This document shows, one piece after another, positions 52,782-61,258 of a stretch of 64,000 nt of DNA. The translations under genes were made by a program, and so were the position numbers. This stretch comes from Novosphingobium pokkalii (GTDB lineage: Bacteria; Pseudomonadota; Alphaproteobacteria; Sphingomonadales; Sphingomonadaceae). A model generated the notes under the pieces. That model was given only the letters and a program-made list of their open reading frames with translations. It had not been told where the DNA came from and made no database searches. How positions within the stretch are numbered: position 1 is the stretch's first letter; every line of letters starts with the position of its first letter. The stretch covers positions 59,844 through 123,843 of the forward strand of contig NZ_BMZP01000013.1 of NCBI RefSeq assembly GCF_014652855.1. Reading direction: 5' to 3'.

Positions 52782-52810
52782 TTGACAAATGCGAAAGGAT
52801 TCGGGATATG
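52782..52810 (+). promoter_or_regulatory. candidate sigma-70 promoter of rightward operon
   Basis: TTGACA (52782-52787) and GATATG (52805-52810) are spaced by 17 nt, a good -35 and a fair -10. They lie just right of the operators and about 50 nt before the chosen ATG at 52858. Confidence 0.5.
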
Positions 52811-52857
52811 GGTGGCACGGCAAGTGGTTGATCGACTCGCAGGCGAAAGGATCGGAA

Positions 52858-53118
52858 ATGCAGTTGGATGGTGCAGTGATCCGGGAACAGGGCGTGACCT
52901 TTGCGGTCGTCGTGGTGAAGCGCCATGTGACCAGCAATCGCAGCGAAGCCTTGCGGGCGATTCAAGGCTTCGGGCGCTACTTCCCGGGAATGCCGATTGT
53001 CCTGATGTCCCAGGATGCCAGCGGGCAGGCCACCTATTTCGGTCGGCCCGACATCTCGAAGTTTCTCGCGGGGGTGCCGCGGCACGCCGTCCCGTGGAAG
53101 CGCTACACCTTCAACTGA
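52858..53118 (+). CDS. small conserved protein, first of five-gene operon
   Basis: An 86-residue alpha/beta protein, with VTFAVVVVKRHVTSNRSEAL, RYFPGMPIVLMSQDASGQ and YFGRPDISKFLAG. The start at 52858 was chosen for AGGATCGGAA upstream and because the earlier ATG (52789) lies within the promoter. I do not recognise the family. The operon continues 16 nt later. If the operators at 52736-52773 bind the XRE protein, this gene is under its control. Confidence 0.7.
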   Translation: MQLDGAVIREQGVTFAVVVVKRHVTSNRSEALRAIQGFGRYFPGMPIVLMSQDASGQATYFGRPDISKFLAGVPRHAVPWKRYTFN

Positions 53119-53134
53119 TCCGATAGGTGATTTT

Positions 53135-53323
53135 ATGGCCAAGAATACGGGCAACAATTTTCGTCGTGGGGCGGTGACCGGCCGTACCCAATTCCAGCGC
53201 CCCGACGGCAATTACCAGAAGCGCGACGAACGCACGGGGCATTTCATGACCGCGAAGGACGGCGGCAAGCCCTTCAAGGGCGTAGCGAAGGAACCCGATG
53301 GCCGGGATGGCCCGAATTCCTGA
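53135..53323 (+). CDS. small basic hydrophilic protein (62 aa)
   Basis: MAKNTGNNFRRGAVTGRTQF... is a short, Gly/Arg/Lys-rich, probably disordered protein with AGGTGA 7 nt before the ATG at 53135. The sequence recalls small proteins annotated as hypothetical in many proteobacterial islands (GHFMTAKDGGKPFKGVAKEP). Function unknown; position in the operon suggests it is expressed with its neighbours. Confidence 0.65.
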   Translation: MAKNTGNNFRRGAVTGRTQFQRPDGNYQKRDERTGHFMTAKDGGKPFKGVAKEPDGRDGPNS

Positions 53324-53355
53324 TCTCCATCATTTCATTTCGAAGGAATTTCCGA

Positions 53356-53628
53356 ATGGCAGACGTAAGGGTTACCTGCATCAACAAGCAGCCGCGCAAC
53401 GATCCGCACGAGGGCATCACCCACCTGGGCGGTGCGACTTGGCGCTGGACGCGCCAGGAGGTCATCAATTCCATCGAAGCCAAGACCAACACGTTCTTCA
53501 CGCTCGTTGGCGGAAATCGCGCAGAAGTCGGCGTGGTGAACGGCGCGAACGGCAAGTACCTCCGCACCTATGCCGATGGAAAGTGGAACGACAATCTCCT
53601 GGCACTCCCGGAATGTTCGAACGCATAG
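53356..53628 (+). CDS. DUF3892 family protein
   Basis: A 90-residue protein with the DUF3892 pattern VRVTCINKQPRNDPHEGITH, then TRQEVINSIEAKTNTFFTLV, NRAEVGVVNGANGKYLRTYA and a short tail. The start at 53356 follows GAAGGAA. The family is widespread, small and of unknown function, often near phage-related or stress genes. Confidence 0.85.
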   Translation: MADVRVTCINKQPRNDPHEGITHLGGATWRWTRQEVINSIEAKTNTFFTLVGGNRAEVGVVNGANGKYLRTYADGKWNDNLLALPECSNA

Positions 53629-53647
53629 TTCGCTGAGGGGCGCGCGC

Positions 53648-53995
53648 ATGGATTGGCTATGGACATGGGGCGGTGCCTGTTTCGGCTATCGCGATGACGA
53701 CGATCTTTGGACCTATTACGCGCGGCGTATCGGCCGCTTCCATGGCGATGAGATCCATGGGCGCGATGGCCACTATCTTGGCGAACTGAGAAACCAGAAC
53801 CGGCTGATAACGCATCGTTCAAAGTCAGGATGGCGGAAGCCGGGCTCTGGGCTTTCGGGCGTCGGGGCTCTTATGCGTGCTATGCCCGCTATGCGGGCTA
53901 CGCAATGTAAGCTGGATATGAAGACTTCCCCGCGCCGGAGACCTTCCGCTAAATCGAAAACAGGCGTGCGCGCGAGTGATGGATCAAAGATATGA
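53648..53995 (+). CDS. protein with beta-flower-like repeats and basic tail
   Basis: A 115-residue protein. Residues 1-60 (GYRDDDDLWTYYARRIGRFH, IHGRDGHYLGELRNQNRLIT) contain repeats in which an aromatic-Asp-Gly-x-Tyr-x-Gly strand recurs, similar to the 4-fold beta-flower domain. The rest is Met/Arg/Lys-rich and probably disordered. The start at 53648 follows GAGGGG. The stop overlaps the phosphatase start as ATGA. Function unknown. Confidence 0.6.
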   Translation: MDWLWTWGGACFGYRDDDDLWTYYARRIGRFHGDEIHGRDGHYLGELRNQNRLITHRSKSGWRKPGSGLSGVGALMRAMPAMRATQCKLDMKTSPRRRPSAKSKTGVRASDGSKI

Positions 53996-54483
53996 TTGAA
54001 ATAGAAAGAAATTTATTTGTCGGCGGCGAGTTCGATGAGCAACAGGAGCGCGGCCAACCGGGCTGGTTTTTCATTCATGCCTGCAAGGAGCCCTATCACC
54101 GGCAAGCGTTGGGCTATGCTGGGCGAGCCGCCTCCAAGGATCATCCCGAATATCTGATCGCCCGGCGTGAGGGGCGCTTGATCCTCAACCTGGTGGACGC
54201 TGCCGACGTCAATTACATTCCCGCCGGGATCGTGGACGCAGCACTTGTCGCAATTCATGAAAATATCGGCGACCATCGAATCCTGCTCCATTGTAATCAG
54301 GGGCAATCCCGATCACCGACGATTGGCCTGCTCTATCTGCTCAAATTCACCGACCGGCTGAGCGGCTTGGACCGGGACGCCGCGATCGATGCATTCAGGT
54401 CGATCTATCCTCCCTATAATCCAGCGCGAGGTATGGCCGAATATGCGCGGATTAATTGGGATCGATATTGCCAAGCTGCTTGA
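53992..54483 (+). CDS. dual-specificity phosphatase-like protein
   Basis: A 163-residue protein with the cysteine-phosphatase signature H100-C101-N-Q-G-Q-S-R107 (LLHCNQGQSRSPT), the Cx5R loop of DSP/PTP enzymes. The N-terminal part (EIERNLFVGGEFDEQQE) and C-terminal helices fit a compact DSP fold. The substrate could be a phosphoprotein, a nucleotide or an RNA end; none is indicated. It is translationally coupled to the beta-flower-like protein and ends the operon. Confidence 0.8.
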   Translation: MIEIERNLFVGGEFDEQQERGQPGWFFIHACKEPYHRQALGYAGRAASKDHPEYLIARREGRLILNLVDAADVNYIPAGIVDAALVAIHENIGDHRILLHCNQGQSRSPTIGLLYLLKFTDRLSGLDRDAAIDAFRSIYPPYNPARGMAEYARINWDRYCQAA

Positions 54484-55023
54484 ACCGGCATTTGAGGACA
54501 ATGGTCCGGCAGCACAGGTTCCTTGTCTTGCCTGGACAACACTCAGCCTGACGGGCTTCCCGAAGGGCGACAGATAGGACGGTCGCGTGGCCGACCGTTC
54601 TCGGCCGTGGTAGGATATCCGGCTTCCCAAAACAAAATCTGTATAGAATCCTTATAAAATTCGGATAGCCGACCGCGATCCATAGATTGGGATCGCTGCA
54701 TTTTCACAGAATACCGGAACGTCCGAGACAACGCCGTGCAAAGACGGTGGCGGTTTCAGGAGCTTAGGAATACGGACCGGCGGTAATCGGGAACGGCTCG
54801 AAGTCGCCGCTAAGGCCGGCATTGGGGCGCGAAGCTGATGCGGCGGCTCGATCGGTGGAACGTCCGCTATCCCAATCTGCGCTCCTGAAAGCAGACTTAC
54901 CCGTCAGTCCGCAAGTCCTGATATCCGAAGGCGTTGCGATGATTTAGGCGTGTCGCGAAACCCCAAAAGGTAGTCCCGGCCGAATAATTGGAATCCAACT
55001 GAGGTTCCCCACTTCATCTTCGC
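54484..55023. other. 540-nt gap, no gene seen
   Basis: No frame with a domain, start and ribosome binding site is visible on either strand. The sequence is AT-richer at about 54620-54670 than its surroundings. It lies between convergent units (phosphatase operon and Fic gene) and may hold remnants of a lost gene. No strong hairpin was found. Confidence 0.4.
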
Positions 55024-56202
55024 TCAAATCCGAGGAACGTCGCCGAACGGCCGGTTCACAACCCCCAAGACAGCTTCGGCCACGAATACGCGATTGCGAC
55101 GATAGCCCGTCCGCTCGACGAGGATGTTCGCCTCGACAAGCTGGTTTATTGCCGCAAGTGCCTGCGGCTTCGACACGCCCAGCTTCTGGGCCAGGCGCTT
55201 CAAGGTGATCACAGGGTAATCGATCAAGAGATCAAGCGCGCGCAGCGATGCCGACCGCGCCCTGAACCGGCGTCGCTCCCGCCAGTCCGCAGTGAGTTGC
55301 TGAAGCGTGTCGCGGGTCGTGAACAGCTCTTCGACGGTGCCGGTAATGGCATCCGAAAGATATCCCACCAGCGGCGCCCAATCGAGCCGCTGCTGAGCGG
55401 CTTTCAGCCCCTCATAATAGCCTGTGCGATTGGCCGCGATGAACGGCGCGAGATAGAGGGGCACCTGGCCCTCCGCCGCCATCATCAGTGGCAGCAGGAG
55501 CCTGCCAACGCGCCCGTTCCCGTCGGCGAAGGGGTGGACGGCTTCGAAATGCGCGTGCGCAACCGCCATCCTGGTAATCAGGCTCTGCGACACTGCCTGC
55601 ATGCCTTCGCAGCGCATGTAGGCCATGGTTTGCTCGAGGCACGCAGGTGCACGATCCGGCGGCGCCGGATTGTAGGTCGAGGTGGAAATATGTCCCGTGC
55701 CGCCGATCCAGTTCACCACGTCCTTCAGCTCCCCCGGAACGCCTTTATAGTCGGGGTCGTGGCGCATGGCCTCACGATGGAGTTCCTTCGCGAGATCGAT
55801 CGTGAAGATGTCAACGCCGTCGTTCGTGGCGCGAGGAAGCAGGCGATCGAGCGTCAGGGCATAGTCGCGGACCTGCCGCGCCGCGTCGCGGGCATCGTCA
55901 TCGTCTTCCTCGACCGTCAGCAGTTCATTAAGCGTCGAATGCGTGCCCTCGATCGCCGAGCTGTCGACGGCTTCGCGTCGGCTCAGCGTTCGGCTGATGA
56001 CATAAGGGTCAGGGGCGCTTTCCGCGAGCGTCTGCACGCGCCCGAGCATGGAGAGCGCTCGGTCGTGAGCGAACTGGACCGCCTGGATGGGCAGCGCATC
56101 TTCGGGCGGCGGCAACGGGATGACGCCATAGTGATTGTCGAAGGGCGCGGGATAACGGACAAGTCGCTCGCGCAGCGCTCCTGCAAGGTGGCTTCTATGC
56201 AC
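55024..56202 (-). CDS. Fic-domain protein (AMPylator-like) with winged helix
   Basis: A 392-residue class II Fic protein. The N-terminal inhibitory motif SSAIEGTHST precedes the Fic core with the catalytic signature HPFADGNGRVGR. A C-terminal winged helix (DYPVITLKRLAQKLGVSKPQ, AINQLVEANILVERTGYRR) suggests DNA binding or autoregulation. Fic proteins transfer AMP or related groups to Ser/Thr/Tyr of target proteins. The GTG at 56202 was preferred over a TTG at 56238 because GGGAAGG lies directly upstream. It is a single gene. Confidence 0.93.
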   Translation of the reverse strand: MHRSHLAGALRERLVRYPAPFDNHYGVIPLPPPEDALPIQAVQFAHDRALSMLGRVQTLAESAPDPYVISRTLSRREAVDSSAIEGTHSTLNELLTVEEDDDDARDAARQVRDYALTLDRLLPRATNDGVDIFTIDLAKELHREAMRHDPDYKGVPGELKDVVNWIGGTGHISTSTYNPAPPDRAPACLEQTMAYMRCEGMQAVSQSLITRMAVAHAHFEAVHPFADGNGRVGRLLLPLMMAAEGQVPLYLAPFIAANRTGYYEGLKAAQQRLDWAPLVGYLSDAITGTVEELFTTRDTLQQLTADWRERRRFRARSASLRALDLLIDYPVITLKRLAQKLGVSKPQALAAINQLVEANILVERTGYRRNRVFVAEAVLGVVNRPFGDVPRI

Positions 56203-56326
56203 TAAACCTTCCCATACCGCCCCCAATAGGCGACCCAAGGAAGGAATAATGCCATAACCCTAAATAAGAAGCAATTTTCCAGCACCATTGTTGGGCTTCG
56301 TCTGTCATGGAACGAAGAGCCCGCAA

Positions 56327-58321
56327 TCAGGCGGCCTCCCAGACGCGGTTCAGAATCTGAGCCGCCAATGCCGCCTTATCCTGGGGAAAGAAGCGGCCAT
56401 AGTGCTGCGCGACAGTTTCCGGCGTGTCCTGGATAGCGTAACTCGCCTGTTCGTAAGAGCCGGTCTGCTTGAGAATATGCGTGGCGAGCACATCGCGGAC
56501 ATTGTGCGGCCCGTGTGGCAGCAGCCCCTCGATCGCCCCTCGCCCGGTATAGGGATTGCGAATGCCATATCGCTGGATGGTCAGCCGCCAGGCCTCGTAG
56601 AAGGTGTTGATGTCATAGGACGCATTCCGGCTCGTGATCTTCATCGTCTTGACGAAGAAGGTCCCCGGGTCTCCCGCGCCGTTGAGGAGAACTGCGCGGT
56701 GTCGGCCGATATAGGCATCGATGTGCCCATAGAGGCCGCCCAGATCAGGAAGGATGAGCCGAAAGGGCCGGTTGCCGAAGAACGAGGAGTTGGCGTTCTT
56801 GAAGGCCGACGCCGGCACGAGCACTTCCCAGCCGCCGTCGCGCTCGCTCCAGCGAAGTTCGCCGCGCTTGGCGAATTCGAGAGCTCTGTCAGTCGTGGGC
56901 GTTCGGCCCGGCGGACAAACCAGCAACTCCCGCAGATTCTTCTGGCGAAGCCCGAGATGAAGCCCGAACCTCAGCATCAGGAATGAGCGCACCGCCTCCG
57001 CGGCCGGGCGTGGGTAGCGCTTGGGATCGGGCATCAGGCGGATGATTTCCTCGGTGATGCGGCGATATTCGCCAACCGGGCTGTCAGCCTCCAGGATCGG
57101 CATGATGGGCTCGAACGGGTCACGATGGACCCGGGCCACGCGATGGACCTCCTTGGACCGTGCGAGGCCGTGCTTGTAGAAGCGGTCGCACGCCCCCTGC
57201 CAATCCGCCCGGGCTTCTTCGATATCCGCCTGAGAAACCAGCCCGTCGATGGGCTGCAGGCGCTCTGCGAGCACCGGAGACTGGCGCAACCAACCCGTCT
57301 CAACCCGCGTCAGCGACAGGGCGAACTGAAGCATGTTCACTTCCCACACGGTGAAGAATCCGCGCTTTGCCTCGCGCCACTGGATGTACCAATCCCAGAT
57401 CGCGGGGAAAACGAGCAGCCCCATCGCAAGACTTGTCGAAGGCACGCACCGGCCTCGCACCGGGGCGCCCTTCCCTGCCGCGAGCGCGCCGAACAAGAGC
57501 CCGAGATGTTCGACCTTCTGGAATGCGGTGCTGCCATTCCAGACCCCGCTCCGCTGAAAGCCGACATCCGTCAGCGTTGCGGTCTTGAACCGAATGAGCT
57601 GGGCCATTTCCCCGGCAAGCGCGCTTGGTGCGTCGGCGCCCGCGCTTGCCAGCTCGCATTCGACCTCATCGCGAAACCCGCCATCCTCTGGCTCCGGCAA
57701 CCGGTGAACACCCGGTTTCCGGCCGGTGATGCCCGGAAACCGGATGGCGTAGCGGTGCTTCGAAGCCTCGGCCTGGTAGCGCCGATAATCGGTCGCCCCC
57801 GAAACCACGACGGTGCGGACCCACTCGAGGATCTCATTCCGTTCCCTTGCCGGGCGCTGGTCAAAATCGTCGGGCAGATGCCAGGCGAACCTGCGCTGCT
57901 CGGAAGGTGTCAATCCCCGCAGCTTTCGGTGCCCGCTTGGCGCGCGGCTGTTCGTGGGGAGCTTGGCTTTGAAATAGCCGCTCGGCAGGCCGTAGCGCCG
58001 CTCGATCCTGGACAGGATACCGAGGCTCTTCACCGTGGTCGGCGTCTTCTTGCCTGCCGCCCACTGCAGCAGCGTCGAACGCTCGACCCGGTCACCCTGG
58101 TGCACAAGGCAGCGGTGCAAATAGCAGATCGAGTCGCCGTGGCGCGCTGCGTGAAGAAGCAGGGCCTCGTGGAAGGCATGTACGTCGTCCCATGCCGTTT
58201 GCTGCGCCTCGGGAAACTCGACAATGGGCTTGGCCTTTGCTCCCCGCTTGCCAACGGCACTTTCAGATTGCGGCGGGTTTTCAAACGATGCGGACGCGGT
58301 AACAACTTGCTTCAAGGCCAT
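56327..58321 (-). CDS. large tyrosine recombinase/integrase
   Basis: A 664-residue protein. The N-terminal 120 residues contain a helix-turn-helix-like segment (GDRVERSTLLQWAAGKKTPT) and basic linkers. The C-terminal catalytic domain has an Arg region (LHLGLRQKNLRELLVCP), the H-x-x-R box at 606-609 (GPHNVRDVLATHIL) and the nucleophile Tyr641 (VAQHYGRFFP). Larger than P4-type or phage integrases, it resembles the recombinases of unusual genomic islands. It may mobilise the segment to its left or be an old passenger; its attachment site is unknown. Confidence 0.82.
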   Translation of the reverse strand: MALKQVVTASASFENPPQSESAVGKRGAKAKPIVEFPEAQQTAWDDVHAFHEALLLHAARHGDSICYLHRCLVHQGDRVERSTLLQWAAGKKTPTTVKSLGILSRIERRYGLPSGYFKAKLPTNSRAPSGHRKLRGLTPSEQRRFAWHLPDDFDQRPARERNEILEWVRTVVVSGATDYRRYQAEASKHRYAIRFPGITGRKPGVHRLPEPEDGGFRDEVECELASAGADAPSALAGEMAQLIRFKTATLTDVGFQRSGVWNGSTAFQKVEHLGLLFGALAAGKGAPVRGRCVPSTSLAMGLLVFPAIWDWYIQWREAKRGFFTVWEVNMLQFALSLTRVETGWLRQSPVLAERLQPIDGLVSQADIEEARADWQGACDRFYKHGLARSKEVHRVARVHRDPFEPIMPILEADSPVGEYRRITEEIIRLMPDPKRYPRPAAEAVRSFLMLRFGLHLGLRQKNLRELLVCPPGRTPTTDRALEFAKRGELRWSERDGGWEVLVPASAFKNANSSFFGNRPFRLILPDLGGLYGHIDAYIGRHRAVLLNGAGDPGTFFVKTMKITSRNASYDINTFYEAWRLTIQRYGIRNPYTGRGAIEGLLPHGPHNVRDVLATHILKQTGSYEQASYAIQDTPETVAQHYGRFFPQDKAALAAQILNRVWEAA

Positions 58322-58456
58322 AGATATTCGAGCTTTGCCCCTAATGCAGCCAGGCTGGAGCGAAGCGCCAATTCCTCAGGACGACGTAGCCTGCAACACA
58401 CTCATGACGAGCCAGTGGCTCGCCGTCGGCGCATGTCCGAACTTCACGCCGGGTGA

Positions 58457-59620
58457 TCAGGCGCTTTCGGAAAAGCGTACCTCTGCAAGGTCGAGCCATT
58501 GCGCCATCCGACCGAGTTCGGCCGTCAGCCGCTCCATCGTCGCAGGCGGTGCGCCCGGCTCAAGGGTTACGCGAGGGACCCGAAGTACGCCCTCCGCCCG
58601 GTCTGCTTTCAGGTCGACCCGCGCGACCAGCGCCTCGTCCATGAGAAACGGCAGCACATAGTAGCCGTGGATCCGTTTCTCCTGGGGGACGTAGATTTCG
58701 ATCCGGTATCGAAACCCGAACAACCGTTCGGCGCGACCACGTTCCCAGATGAGTGGATCGAACGGGGCCAGCAGCGCGGAGCCCGCAACCGGTCTGGGCA
58801 CGGGCGCATCGCGATGCATCCATGCTTTCTGGCTCCAGCCCTGCACGCGAACCGGAACCAGGACCCCGGCATCGACTTGCGCAGCGATGGCATGGTCCGC
58901 CTCTTCGGGTTTGAGCCGGAAATAGTCGCGCAGATCTGCAGCGGTTGCCACCCCTAAAGCCAGCGCGCTGCGCGCTATAAGCGCCTGCTGCGCAGACGCG
59001 GGATCGGGCGTTGGAAGATCGAGAATCCGTTTCGGGAGGACTCGCTCGGGAAGGTCATAGACGCGCGCGAAACTTCCGCGCCGCGTTGCCGTGGTGATCT
59101 GCCCGGACCAGAACAGCCATTCGAGTGCGTGCTTGGTGTGGCTCCATTCCCACCACCCGCTCTTGCTCGCGCCATTCTCGAAGTCTGCAGCCGTCAGCGC
59201 GCCTTCCGATCTTATCCTGTCGAGCACAAGCTGCGCCTGCGGCCGCTGCTCTGTCGCGAAGCGCCGCAGGGCCTGGTAGCCGATTTCTCCGCGTTCGGCC
59301 CGCTCCATGCGCCAGCGGAACAGTGGATGGAGACTCAGCGGCAGGAGCGAAGCCTCGTGCGCCCAATACTCGAACATGCGACGTTGGCGCCGCGGCCCCC
59401 ACGCCGCCTCTTCCAATTCCGCACGGCTGTAGCTGCCGAGACGCGAGAAGGCCGGGAGATAGTGCGCCCGCGTCAGCACGTTCACGCTATCGATCTGGAA
59501 GAGGGAGAGCCTGTCCAGCAGGCGAACCAATCGCCCTTCCGCCGGTTGGGCGACACGGTTCGCCGCGAACCCCTGCGCGGCGAGGGCAACCCGCCTGGCG
59601 TCGCGGAGGGAGAGTTCCAT
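58457..59620 (-). CDS. AlkZ/YcaQ-like winged-helix (HTH_42) protein
   Basis: A protein of 387 residues from the ATG at 59620 (389 if the upstream ATG at 59626 is used). It belongs to the winged-helix DNA-glycosylase-like family that includes YcaQ/AlkZ. The early segment LSLFQIDSVNVLTRAHYLPA carries the Q-x-D motif implicated in glycosylase activity, followed by FEYWAHEASLLPLSLHPLF and the C-terminal LFGFRYRIEIYVPQEKRIHG. Members unhook interstrand crosslinks or act on damaged bases. It is likely a chromosomal gene or old cargo; the 135-nt gap to the recombinase gives no sign of an operon. Confidence 0.88.
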   Translation of the reverse strand: MELSLRDARRVALAAQGFAANRVAQPAEGRLVRLLDRLSLFQIDSVNVLTRAHYLPAFSRLGSYSRAELEEAAWGPRRQRRMFEYWAHEASLLPLSLHPLFRWRMERAERGEIGYQALRRFATEQRPQAQLVLDRIRSEGALTAADFENGASKSGWWEWSHTKHALEWLFWSGQITTATRRGSFARVYDLPERVLPKRILDLPTPDPASAQQALIARSALALGVATAADLRDYFRLKPEEADHAIAAQVDAGVLVPVRVQGWSQKAWMHRDAPVPRPVAGSALLAPFDPLIWERGRAERLFGFRYRIEIYVPQEKRIHGYYVLPFLMDEALVARVDLKADRAEGVLRVPRVTLEPGAPPATMERLTAELGRMAQWLDLAEVRFSESA

Positions 59621-59626
59621 AACCAT

Positions 59627-60381
59627 CTTAGAGAGACTGGTCGGTCGGTGGCGGCGCGGTCAACGGGGAATTCGCCTGCGGTAACAGCGGCGGCGGGCTT
59701 GCAACCGCCCGGATCAAGCGGAACCCGCAGCCGATCGGACGGATCGCTGAATTTCAAGGTCCTCGGGATGCCGGTCCAGCTTCTCTATATCGGCACCCCA
59801 GCATAGCTCACAGCGATGCGCATCAGTCTGCTTTAGCCCCGATAGGCGCTCCCTGAACGGCACTGCGGCGCTGACGATATATCCGTACCAGGCGGCCCGC
59901 AGGTGTCGCCAGCAAGCCGGCGCCGATCAGTGCCGGCGCGCCATCAACGGCGAGCGCCATGGGATAGCCGGGCATGGTCAGCAACACATGTAAGGTCGCC
60001 GTCAGCATCAGCACCGTAACCCTTTCCACTACTTGATGGAGAGCGGCCCGATGGCGCAATAAGCGCAGACGGGCAGGTCGTGCCCCGAGGCATGGAATGC
60101 ACTGTCACGGGCCACTGACATCCAGCAAGACAACCGCGACACCATGGACGCTTGTCGGAAGTCTGCCGCAACCTCGCGGCAGCCAGTTCGATGCACCGTC
60201 CGGATTCGCACCGGGACCCGATATCGGCGCTGATTGAGAACGCCGGAACAGCTCGCAAAGCTATCCCAGAGAGGGGCATAACAGCCCACTCAAGCCCAAA
60301 TAAAATGTGGGATCAAATGTGGTTTCGATTTTCCGGAGAAGTCATTTTATTCTCTGAAAACAAAGAGATAAATGGCTTGAA
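59627..60381. other. gap with one doubtful small membrane ORF
   Basis: On the minus strand, 59823-60059 can encode a protein of up to 78 residues with a hydrophobic core (VLMLTATLHVLLTMPGYPMA, ALIGAGLLATPAGRLV) and a basic tail, but it needs a TTG or an internal GTG start and has no clear ribosome binding site. I leave it as possible only. The rest of the gap shows nothing. Confidence 0.3.
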
Positions 60382-60458
60382 TGGTAGCGGAGGAGGGACT
60401 CGAACCCCCGACACGCGGATTATGATTCCGCTGCTCTAACCGACTGAGCTACTCCGCC
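60382..60458 (-). tRNA. tRNA-Met (CAT)
   Basis: The minus strand folds into a full 77-nt cloverleaf: acceptor GGCGGAG / CTCCGCT, D-arm GCTC / GAGC, anticodon stem GCGGA / TCCGC with loop ATCATAA (anticodon CAT), T-arm GGGGG TTCGAGT CCCTC, and encoded CCA. Position 1-72 is a G-U pair. CAT can be elongator Met or the lysidine-modified Ile2; the GGCGG acceptor start favours elongator Met. Confidence 0.92.
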
Positions 60459-60588
60459 CCAGGCCGCGCCGCGTCTGGCGACGCGCGGTAGGGCGGCCCA
60501 CTAGGCGGCGCAGGCTGGTCCGTCAACCTGCTTTTTGCCGCTTGCCCCATGTTCTCCACAGGCTTGCGCTGCGGCCCGCAGGAGATGT

Positions 60589-60837
60589 TCACCCCATTCG
60601 CGCCAGTGCCAATTGCGCGGCCAGGGCATCGAGCACGCCCAGCCGCTGCTTCTTGAGCACTTCGAGATGCTCGTGCGAACCCGGCTCCACGTCCGTTTCG
60701 ATGCGATTGACTGCATGATTGAGCGCATCATACTGTTCGACCAGCTTGCGCACATGCGCGCTATCGACCTTGAGCGTGTGCAGCAGCGCGGCATCGTCCG
60801 GGAATGCATCGGTGAGATCGCTGGAAAGATGGGTCAT
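60589..60837 (-). CDS. DUF465 (YdcH-like) protein
   Basis: An 82-residue coiled-coil protein: DDAALLHTLKVDSAHVRKLV, EQYDALNHAVNRIETDVEPG, then EHLEVLKKQRLGVLDALAAQ, the DUF465 pattern. The start at 60837 has AGGAGAGC upstream; the longer frame to 60969 is a shadow. It is a chromosomal-type gene between the two tRNAs, which suggests that this part is core genome. Function unknown. Confidence 0.88.
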   Translation of the reverse strand: MTHLSSDLTDAFPDDAALLHTLKVDSAHVRKLVEQYDALNHAVNRIETDVEPGSHEHLEVLKKQRLGVLDALAAQLALARMG

Positions 60838-61018
60838 GGAGCTCTCCTGTCCGTTCTGCCCCCCATCATCGCCGTCCTGGAGAGCCAGGCATTGCGCTCC
60901 ATCAATCCTATCGCTGCGGCCCGAAACCAAGATATCCACGAAAAACCCGATCCCCCACGCAAAACCCATTGCAATCGCCGCCGCGCAAAGCTAACTGCCC
61001 GCCAGCCCACACGGCAGG

Positions 61019-61094
61019 GCCGCTTTAGCTCAGTTGGTAGAGCACATCATTCGTAATGATGGGGTCACAGGTTCGAGTCCTGTAAGCGGCACCA
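61019..61094 (+). tRNA. tRNA-Thr (CGT)
   Basis: A complete 76-nt cloverleaf: acceptor GCCGCTT / AAGCGGC, D-arm GCTC / GAGC, anticodon stem CATCA / TGATG with loop TTCGTAA (anticodon CGT), T-arm ACAGG TTCGAGT CCTGT, and encoded CCA. It is followed after 164 nt by an integrase gene in the same direction, the usual sign of a tRNA used as an integration site. Confidence 0.95.
61070..61094 (+). other. inferred attachment site (attL) in tRNA-Thr 3' end
   Basis: P4-type integrases recombine at the 3' part of tRNA genes, which the island then restores. The T-arm and acceptor 3' strand of tRNA-Thr are therefore the expected core. The second copy (attR) should lie beyond 64000 and is not in the window, so this remains an inference from gene order. 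Confidence 0.45.
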
Positions 61095-61258
61095 GGGGCT
61101 TCTTCCCAAAACGTCTCAACGCATTGATTTGGCTAGATTTTCGGTCGATTTTATCTTCCGGATGTTCTCGCTTTGTCCCAGGATTTCTCACCACTTTTCA
61201 CGCCAAGTGGGGGCATTTCTGGGGGAAACGGGAGCCTAGCAAAAGGCGTTGCCCCCAA

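Noticed and set aside
57125..58456. A 443-codon plus-strand open frame
   Set aside because: Antisense to the large tyrosine recombinase; no start signal or family.
60152..60439. Plus-strand frame ending GGGTRTPDTRIMIPLL
   Set aside because: It is the antisense of the tRNA-Met gene, a well-known false protein; the cloverleaf at 60382-60458 explains the sequence.
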